NCBI RefSeq assembly: GCF_036231965.1
Contig: NZ_CP109499.1
Coordinates: forward strand, 6,386,001 to 6,450,000
DNA: 64,000 bases
Source of the DNA: Streptomyces sp. NBC_01428
Lineage (GTDB): Bacteria; Actinomycetota; Actinomycetes; Streptomycetales; Streptomycetaceae
Reading direction: 5' to 3'
How positions within the stretch are numbered: position 1 is the stretch's first letter; each line of letters starts with the position of its first letter. The notes beneath the pieces were generated by a model. The model was not told the DNA's origin and ran no database searches. It was given only the letters and a program-made list of their open reading frames with translations. Shown here one piece after another: positions 59,690-64,000 of the stretch. The position numbers were made by a program, and so were the translations under genes.

Positions 59690-59787
59690 GAGGTTCTCCG
59701 AGGGTGAGGGGTGGGGCGCCGCGGCCCGGGGGAGTGGACGCGGCGCCCCGGCTCTTGGGGTGTGGCCCGGGGTGTGGCCGGGAGCGG

Positions 59788-61254
59788 TTACGCGACGCTG
59801 CGCAGCGCGTCGGCCGGGCGCATCCGCGAGGCGCGCCAGCCGCCCATGGCGCCGGCGATCAGGCCGCCCGCGATGGCGAGGCCCGCGGCCAGCGCGATGG
59901 TGGTGACCGAGACCGGCGCCGAGAGCGCGATGTCCACGGTGTTCTTGGCCGCGGAGGCGGCCTGCCGGCCGGGACCGCCGCCACCGGGACCGCCCATCCC
60001 GCCTCCGCCGCCGGTGGAGCCGAGCTGCGCCGTCAGCTTCGGGCTGATCGCGGTGACGACGGCCGCCGCGCCGACGCCGAGGGCGATACCGAGGGCGCCG
60101 CCGAGCAGGCCGTTCACCATGGACTCGCCGACGACCTGCCGGGTCACCCGGCGGGAGGGCCAGCCGAGCGCCTTCAGGGTGCCGAACTCGCGCACCCGGC
60201 GGGAGACGGCGGACGAGGTGAGCAGCGCCGCCACCAGGAACGCGGCGACCAGGACGGCGATCGACAGCCACTTGCCGACGCTGGTCGCGAGGTTCGAGGC
60301 CGTCGACAGCGAGCCGGAGACGGTGTCGGCGAGGTCCGCGGAGGTCGTGACCGTCGTGCCCGAGATGTTCTTCTGGATGGCCGCCTTGACCGTGTCGATC
60401 TGCTTCGAGTCGGTGGCCTTGACGTAGATCGTGGTGACCTTGTTCTTCGCGTCGCCGAGCGTCTGGGCCTGCTTCAGGGGCAGGTAGACGTCGGTGGTCG
60501 ACTCACTGCTGTCGGGCGTCGCGATCCCGATGATCTTGTACGTGGTGCCGGAGATCTTGACGGTCTTGCCGACCGTGTACTTGTTCTCCTTGGCGTACGA
60601 CGTGGCGAGCACCGCGACCTTGGCGTCGCTCTGCGCGGAGGTGAACGTCGTGCCCGTGGTGATCTTCGAGGTGGCGAGCGGGCCGAGGTCCTGGTGGGTG
60701 ACGTCGACGCCCGCGACGGAGTACGAGTTCACGTCGAAGGAGGCTCCGCCGCCCTGCACCTGCGGGGTGCCGGTGCCGCCGTTCTGGCCGCCGCCGGGTC
60801 CGCCCTGCTGTCCCGAGCCCGAGGTGGAGGACTTCGCCTTGCCCTGGGTGAAGGAGCCGTCGACCTTGGTGACGTTCAGGCTCAGCGCGCCGACCGCGCT
60901 CGCGACGCCCTTCTGCGCGGCGACCCGGGTGACGAGCGAGGATTTCAGGGACTGCCCGCCCTGGGTCATCACCCGGTCCGAACTCTGGCTCTTGCCGCTG
61001 TCCGCCTTGGCGTCGAAGTCGAATTTCGGGCGGCCCGAGGAATTGCCCGTCGGTGCCGCCTGGGCCTTGGTGACCGTCATGTCGGTGCCGAGTCCGTACA
61101 GCGACTTCAGGACCTTGTCCTGTGCCTGCTGCATTCCGGCCGACACCGAATTGACGGTGATGACCAGCGCGATTCCGAGCGCCAGACCCAGGGCGATCAC
61201 CAGCGCCGCCTTCTTGCGCCGGCTCAGCTCACGCTTGAGATAGATGCCAAACAT
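59788..61254 (-). CDS. MacB/FtsX-type ABC transporter permease
   Basis: A 488-residue permease. One N-terminal membrane helix (KAALVIALGLALGIALVITV) is followed by a large extracytoplasmic MacB_PCD-like domain (about residues 40-300), then three C-terminal helices with FtsX features (REFGTLKALGWPSRRVTRQV). Two Gly-rich low-complexity inserts are present, GQQGGPGGGQNGGTG in the outer domain and GGGGGMGGPGGGGPG in a late loop. ATG 61254 has GAGG 7 bases upstream. It works with the ATPase downstream, probably as mechanotransmission exporter or lipoprotein/envelope factor. Confidence 0.92.
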   Translation of the reverse strand: MFGIYLKRELSRRKKAALVIALGLALGIALVITVNSVSAGMQQAQDKVLKSLYGLGTDMTVTKAQAAPTGNSSGRPKFDFDAKADSGKSQSSDRVMTQGGQSLKSSLVTRVAAQKGVASAVGALSLNVTKVDGSFTQGKAKSSTSGSGQQGGPGGGQNGGTGTPQVQGGGASFDVNSYSVAGVDVTHQDLGPLATSKITTGTTFTSAQSDAKVAVLATSYAKENKYTVGKTVKISGTTYKIIGIATPDSSESTTDVYLPLKQAQTLGDAKNKVTTIYVKATDSKQIDTVKAAIQKNISGTTVTTSADLADTVSGSLSTASNLATSVGKWLSIAVLVAAFLVAALLTSSAVSRRVREFGTLKALGWPSRRVTRQVVGESMVNGLLGGALGIALGVGAAAVVTAISPKLTAQLGSTGGGGGMGGPGGGGPGRQAASAAKNTVDIALSAPVSVTTIALAAGLAIAGGLIAGAMGGWRASRMRPADALRSVA

Positions 61255-61640
61255 CCCGTTCCTCAATGGTTCTTGGCGCCCGCTGTGGGCGCGGCCACAC
61301 GCTAGGGAGGAACCTTTGATCCGGGCTGAGTGGCGGATGTGCGCGAACTGAGAAAACGGGGCCCCACATCATTCTTTGGTCAGACAGCGCATTCCTGGGC
61401 GGTGAAGGGGTCATTGACAGGAAAGGCCTGTTGGATGGCGGACGGTCACAGACGGCGGGACCGCCCGCCGCGCTTCTCCCGGTGGGACGGCGGACGGTGC
61501 GCGGGCGGGCCCGCGCTCGCCCCCGGGCGGCCCGCTCGCCCCGACGTTCGCGGTGTCTTTGCCGCCCCTTTGGAAGCGGCTTCCCTTCCCTTTGTCACCC
61601 CGCTGTCGGGGCCCGCGGAGCGGCTTTGTACGGTCCCGGG
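61255..61640. other. Divergent promoter region of the ABC exporter and D-Ala carboxypeptidase genes
   Basis: No gene is supported in this 386-base stretch. TTGACA at 61414-61419 is a good -35 sequence on the plus strand, but no convincing -10 stands at the right distance. Confidence 0.5.
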
Positions 61641-62831
61641 ATGCGTGATTCTTCCGGGCTCTCCCGCCGTGCCGCTCTGGGCCTCGCCGCCGCCGTGCCG
61701 CTCGCCGCCGCGACGGCCGCCACCGCGTCCGCCGCCACCACGATCGGCGGTGCGCGCCTCGGCCGCACCGGGGTCCAGGCGAGCGGCGGCACGGCGCTGC
61801 CCAAGCACCTCACGGCCCGCTCCTGGCTGATCGCGGACCACACGAGCGGCCAGGTGCTCGCCTCGTACCGCGCGCACCAGCGCCTCGCGCCGGCCTCCAC
61901 CCTGAAGATGCTGTTCGCGGACACCGTGCTGGCGAAGTTCGAACGCACCGAGACGCACCGGGTGACCGACGTCGAGATCGCGGACGTCCCCGCGGGCTCC
62001 AGCCTGGTCGGCATCAAGCCCGGCATCACCTACACCGTCGAGCAGTTGTGGCAGGGCGTCTTCCTGCGCTCCGGCAACGACGCGGTGCACGTGCTCAGCC
62101 ACATGAACGGCGGCGTCCCGGCGACGGTCGCCGAGATGCAGGCCAAGGCGAAGGACCTGCAGGCCCTGGACACGCACGTGGTCAGCCCGGACGGATTCGA
62201 CCACCCGGGCCAGCTGTCGTCCGCGTACGACCTGACGCTGTTCGCCCGGCACGGCCTCGCGAGCGCCGACTTCCGCGGCTACTGCGCGACCAGGACGGCC
62301 GATTTCCCGGCCGGCGGCAAGAAGACCTTCCAGATCCAGAACACCGACCGCCTGCTGACCGGCGCGTGGGGTCTGAAGACGTACGACGGCCTGATCGGCG
62401 TCAAGAACGGATACACCAGCCACGCCGGCAACACCTTCACGGGCGCCGCGACGCGCGACGGACGGACCCTGCTCGTCACGGTGATGCACCCCAAGAGCGG
62501 CGGCAACGGCGTCTACGAGGAAACGGCCCAATTGCTCGACTGGGGCTTCCGGAACGCCTCGGTCGACCCGGTGGGGACGCTCGTCAAACCGATCAGCGAG
62601 GGCGGCGCGAGCGCGGCCCCCACGCGCAGGGCGACGGCGAAACCTGCGGCGGGCGCTCCGGCGGCCGCCGCGAAGAGCGACGGCCCGCCCTGGGGGCTGG
62701 TCGGCGGGGCCGGGGGAGCGGTCGTGCTGCTCGCCGGGGGCGCGCTGGCGCTGCGCAACCGCCGCCGTCGCCCGGCGGAGGATCAGGCCGACGCGTCCGC
62801 CGAGGGCCGCGGGCGTCGCCGCGAGCGCTGA
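61641..62831 (+). CDS. D-alanyl-D-alanine carboxypeptidase (S11/PBP type), membrane-anchored
   Basis: A 396-residue penicillin-binding serine peptidase that trims peptidoglycan pentapeptides. Export signal SRRAALGLAAAVPLAAATA carries a twin-Arg (Tat-like). Active-site motifs: Ser86-x-x-Lys89 in PASTLKML, SGN at 144-146, and KNG at 255-257 where KTG is usual (GVKNGYTSHAGN). A Pro/Ala linker leads to a C-terminal membrane helix (residues 350-369) and an Arg-rich cytosolic tail. It ends in the terminator at 62867. Confidence 0.92.
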   Translation: MRDSSGLSRRAALGLAAAVPLAAATAATASAATTIGGARLGRTGVQASGGTALPKHLTARSWLIADHTSGQVLASYRAHQRLAPASTLKMLFADTVLAKFERTETHRVTDVEIADVPAGSSLVGIKPGITYTVEQLWQGVFLRSGNDAVHVLSHMNGGVPATVAEMQAKAKDLQALDTHVVSPDGFDHPGQLSSAYDLTLFARHGLASADFRGYCATRTADFPAGGKKTFQIQNTDRLLTGAWGLKTYDGLIGVKNGYTSHAGNTFTGAATRDGRTLLVTVMHPKSGGNGVYEETAQLLDWGFRNASVDPVGTLVKPISEGGASAAPTRRATAKPAAGAPAAAAKSDGPPWGLVGGAGGAVVLLAGGALALRNRRRRPAEDQADASAEGRGRRRER

Positions 62832-62866
62832 CGCGGGACCGCGTGCGCGGGCCGCACAACACAGCA

Positions 62867-62901
62867 CGGCACCGCACAGCCCTGACAGCTGTGCGGTGCC
62901 G
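62867..62901. terminator. Strong terminator after the carboxypeptidase gene
   Basis: CGGCACCGCACAG (62867-62879) pairs perfectly with CTGTGCGGTGCCG (62889-62901), a 13-bp stem with 9-base loop. The remaining stretch to 63222 holds no supported gene. Confidence 0.8.
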
Positions 62902-63222
62902 GCAATGACGGCGACAGCCGCTCCGTGACCCGGTGCTTTCCTCACGCCTGCGCGCGAGGCCCGCCCCCACCCGGACCGCGGAACGACGGTCGCCTCCCCC
63001 CTCGGTGCGGACCATCGGTCCTACCGAAGTCTCTTCCTCCGAGTGTGAAGCTCTCGTGGAGGAGGTGTTGAGCATAAGCCCATCACCGGCTCGTATGGTC
63101 CGGAGAGTCAGCTTCCGTTTGTGTAGGTTGAGGACTTGACCAGATGCGGTGAACGCTCGGCCCGCTTCCCGCGTACACAGAGGACGGGCCGCCCCGACGG
63201 CGACGGCGGGGCGTGGCGCGGG

Positions 63223-63999
63223 TCAGCCGCGTCCGACGTAGGGCATCGCGGACGCCAGGACGGTCGCGAACTGCACGTTCGCCTCCAGCGGCAGCTCGGC
63301 CATGTGCCGCACCGTGCGGGCCACGTCGGCCACGTCCATCACCGGCTCGACCGCGAGTTCGCCGTTCGCCTGGAGCGTGCCGGTCCGCATCCGCTCCGTC
63401 ATGTCGGTGGCCGCGTTGCCGATGTCGATCTGGCCGCAGGCGATCCGGTACGGACGGCCGTCCAGGGACAGCGACTTGGTCAGGCCCGTCAGCGCGTGCT
63501 TGGTCGCGGTGTACGCGATCGACTGCGGCCGGGGCGTGTGCGCCGAGATCGAGCCGTTGTTGATGATCCGGCCGCCCTGCGGGTCCTGCTCCTTCATCTG
63601 CCGGTACGCCGCCTGCGCGCACAGGAACGCGCCGTTCAGGTTCGTGTCCACGACGTGCCGCCAGGCGTCGTAGGGCAGTTCCTCGACCGGCACCCCGCCG
63701 GGGCCGAACGTCCCGGCGTTGTTGAAGAGCAGGTCCAGCCGCCCGAACCGGTCGCGTACGGCGGTGAACAGGGCGGCGACCTCGTCGGGGTGCGAGACGT
63801 CCGTGCGGACGGCGATCGAGGGCGCCTCGGGCACGAGGGCCGCCGTCTCCTCCAGGGTCTCGGTCCGGCGCCCGGCCAGCGCCACCGACCAGCCGGCACG
63901 CAGCAGTTCGGCGGCCACCGCGCGGCCGATGCCGGAGCCCGCTCCGGTCACCACCGCGGTCTTCGTCTCCGGGGGATGCGGGTGATTCATGGCGTTCAT
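63223..63999 (-). CDS. Short-chain dehydrogenase/reductase (start near window edge)
   Basis: About 258 residues. NAD(P) motif TGAGSGIGRAVA is near residues 19-30, NNAG near 91, and the catalytic Ser in NNGSISAH and Tyr/Lys in AYTATKHAL. This is the classical SDR set. The substrate is unknown. The frame is open to the last bases of the window; ATG 63999 or ATG 63990 could be the start, or the gene could begin outside. It converges on the carboxypeptidase gene with about 390 bases between. Confidence 0.88.
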   Translation of the reverse strand: MNAMNHPHPPETKTAVVTGAGSGIGRAVAAELLRAGWSVALAGRRTETLEETAALVPEAPSIAVRTDVSHPDEVAALFTAVRDRFGRLDLLFNNAGTFGPGGVPVEELPYDAWRHVVDTNLNGAFLCAQAAYRQMKEQDPQGGRIINNGSISAHTPRPQSIAYTATKHALTGLTKSLSLDGRPYRIACGQIDIGNAATDMTERMRTGTLQANGELAVEPVMDVADVARTVRHMAELPLEANVQFATVLASAMPYVGRG

Positions 64000-64000
64000 G

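Noticed and set aside
63033..63140. Short TTG-initiated frame after GGAGG near 63057
   Set aside because: Only about 23 codons with several rare TTG/AGG codons and no further support.

Overview
The window is chromosomal DNA of a Streptomyces-like actinomycete. GC is very high, third codon positions are almost all G or C, GTG/TTG/CTG starts are common, and many families are actinobacterial (SigE-family ECF sigma factor, F420-dependent LLM oxidoreductase, LAL-type LuxR regulator, DUF3616 secreted protein, RNase H-phosphatase fusion, KstR).

Region 1 (1-27.3 kb) looks like a KstR-controlled steroid or sterol side-chain catabolic region with unrelated housekeeping genes between its parts. It holds an aldehyde dehydrogenase and 3Fe-4S ferredoxin (probably the end of a P450 operon that starts outside the window), the regulator kstR, a divergent glycosyltransferase/methyltransferase/cyclase-like operon, an LLM oxidoreductase, a fused FadE34-type acyl-CoA dehydrogenase with an SCP-x type thiolase, and a MaoC hydratase / zinc alcohol dehydrogenase / Hsd4A-like SDR set. 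Three exact matches to the KstR operator TNNAACNNGTTNNA lie in the kstR-glycosyltransferase, fadE and maoC promoter regions. A second palindrome, CTGAC-N5-GTCAG, lies in the LLM, fadE and maoC promoter regions. Between these are an amidase, an O-methyltransferase-like protein, two MFS exporters, an ECF sigma factor with its partner, and an ABC transporter/two-component operon.

Region 2 (27.4-41.6 kb) is mostly core: a long hypothetical propeller/repeat protein, Nif3-like protein, zinc-ribbon coiled-coil protein, RNase HI-phosphatase fusion with a tandemly amplified linker, XRE regulator, oxidoreductase, KDPG aldolase, YaaA, RNB ribonuclease, AraC regulator, EamA transporter and RNase P RNA (rnpB). 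The EamA reading frame runs into rnpB.

Region 3 (41.6-50.2 kb) is accessory. Two divergent paralogues each pair a PD-(D/E)XK-like nuclease domain with a DUF2075/SF1-type ATPase. They share a nearly identical upstream box of about 48 bp. They are followed by the 3' remnant of a broken gene, a DUF3800 nuclease-like protein, a CorA-like two-TM protein and an aminoglycoside phosphotransferase-fold protein. This is the best candidate in the window for an undescribed (possibly anti-phage) system; no integrase or attachment repeat is visible.

Region 4 (50.3-64 kb) returns to core-type genes: a large LAL regulator divergent from an atypical response regulator, DUF3616 protein, MazG-like protein, DoxX, an NTF2-like protein, aldo/keto reductase, a MacB-type ABC exporter, a Tat-type D-Ala-D-Ala carboxypeptidase and an SDR cut by the window edge. 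No CRISPR array, tRNA, rRNA or intact insertion sequence was found.
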